In this document: in pieces, positions 63,797 through 64,000 of the stretch
Numbering within the stretch: the stretch's first letter is position 1
Layout: every line of letters starts with the position of its first letter
Assembly (NCBI GenBank): GCA_964610315.1
Contig: CAZSVM010000007.1
Coordinates: 30,425 to 94,424, forward strand
DNA: 64,000 bases
Source: JAQVEM01 sp964610315
Lineage (GTDB): Bacteria; Actinomycetota; Humimicrobiia; Humimicrobiales; Humimicrobiaceae
Direction of reading: 5' to 3'
Translations under genes and position numbers: made by a program
The notes under the pieces: generated by a model
The model's input: the letters and a program-made list of their open reading frames with translations, nothing else
Told to the model about the DNA's origin: nothing
The model's database searches: none

Positions 63797-63825
63797 AAAG
63801 TTGGTTATAAGGGATAACCAACTTT
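63797..63825. repeat. 12-bp perfect inverted repeat
   Basis: AAAGTTGGTTAT (63797-63808), five-base spacer AAGGG, then the exact inverse ATAACCAACTTT (63814-63825). It lies between the HNH gene and the end of the DUF3892-like gene. No T-run follows on either strand, so it may be a recombination or protein-binding site rather than a terminator. Confidence 0.55.
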
Positions 63826-63893
63826 ATAGCGTTAGTAGAGAAGCTAATCCATGTTGAAGCCATCGTTATATCCTTATGCAATAAACCTCTCAG

Positions 63894-64000
63894 CTAGAAT
63901 GTCGGCAGATTCCCAAGATTATCCGACTTTATCTTATTTGCATCGGTTCTTAAAAACTTTTCTCCATCAACGGTAATAACATGAACATCCTGACCTTTTT
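63894..64000 (-). CDS. DUF3892-like protein, C-terminal end only
   Basis: An open frame enters from the right edge and ends at the TAG at 63894-63896. The last 34 residues include VHVITVDGEKFLRT and end in DNLGNLPTF, matching the end of DUF3892 proteins (…TDPNDTKADNLGNLPEF-like). Function of the family is unknown. Only the 3' end is in the window. Confidence 0.55.
   Translation of the reverse strand, partial: KGQDVHVITVDGEKFLRTDANKIKSDNLGNLPTF

Noticed and set aside
1..64000. CRISPR arrays or other regularly spaced repeats
   Set aside because: I found no series of identical repeats with regular spacers anywhere in the window and no cas genes.

Overview
The window comes from an AT-rich bacterial chromosome, probably that of a strict anaerobe. 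Signs of this are a cytoplasmic [NiFe] hydrogenase encoded with an acetogen-type MetV/MetF methylene-tetrahydrofolate reductase, a NifV-type homocitrate synthase, RtcB with archease, and B12 uptake and synthesis genes. The housekeeping order glmU-prs-rplY-pth-mfd-foldase-mazG, with ftsB, ppx/gppA and eno nearby, is typical of Bacillota and Actinomycetota. I do not assign a phylum from this alone.

Layout. 1-1152: NifV-like homocitrate synthase, cut by the left edge. 1443-2802: two small membrane proteins. 2906-6182: arsenic operon arsR-arsC-permease-thioredoxin-acr3 on the minus strand, with a 16-bp perfect palindrome ahead of arsR. 6333-9242: an MFS exporter with a small membrane partner, and two bactofilins. 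9714-11791: archease-rtcB, with a likely folD remnant in front of archease and a probable AUA start for rtcB. 12088-16739: hydrogenase small and large subunits, metV, metF and the hydrogenase maturation protease in one tight plus-strand operon. 16861-23233: a PEBP-like protein, a lysine-tailed unknown, an HD-GYP protein, split LigD pieces (phosphoesterase and polymerase), DUF362 and an AllA-like protein.

23271-38634: tRNA-Leu(UAA), ppx/gppA, ftsB, the K+ uptake pair trkH-trkA, then the long minus-strand housekeeping run from glmU to pyk, with ogt and a DUF6485 gene upstream. 38781-47030: a cobalamin locus. A B12 riboswitch with a terminator precedes btuF-btuC-btuD-cobQ, and cobO lies further downstream. 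An IS1595-family element of about 2.2 kb sits between cobQ and cobO. It carries passenger genes, including a retropepsin-like protease, and has recognisable inverted ends and an 8-bp target duplication.

47264-58694: a short-chain reductase, a vapBC toxin-antitoxin pair with an inverted-repeat operator, enolase, a MacA-MacB type efflux system, and a MarR-controlled heterodimeric ABC exporter. 58907-64000: an accessory region starting with a short stretch resembling the 3' end of RNase P RNA and a tyrosine recombinase. It continues with unknown membrane, GNAT, HEPN-like, P-loop kinase, HNH and DUF3892-like genes, which suggests the edge of an integrated element.

The most interesting unit is the hydrogenase-metV-metF-protease operon. 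Its order suggests a soluble H2-driven methylene-THF reductase with no diaphorase or Hdr subunit between the two enzymes.
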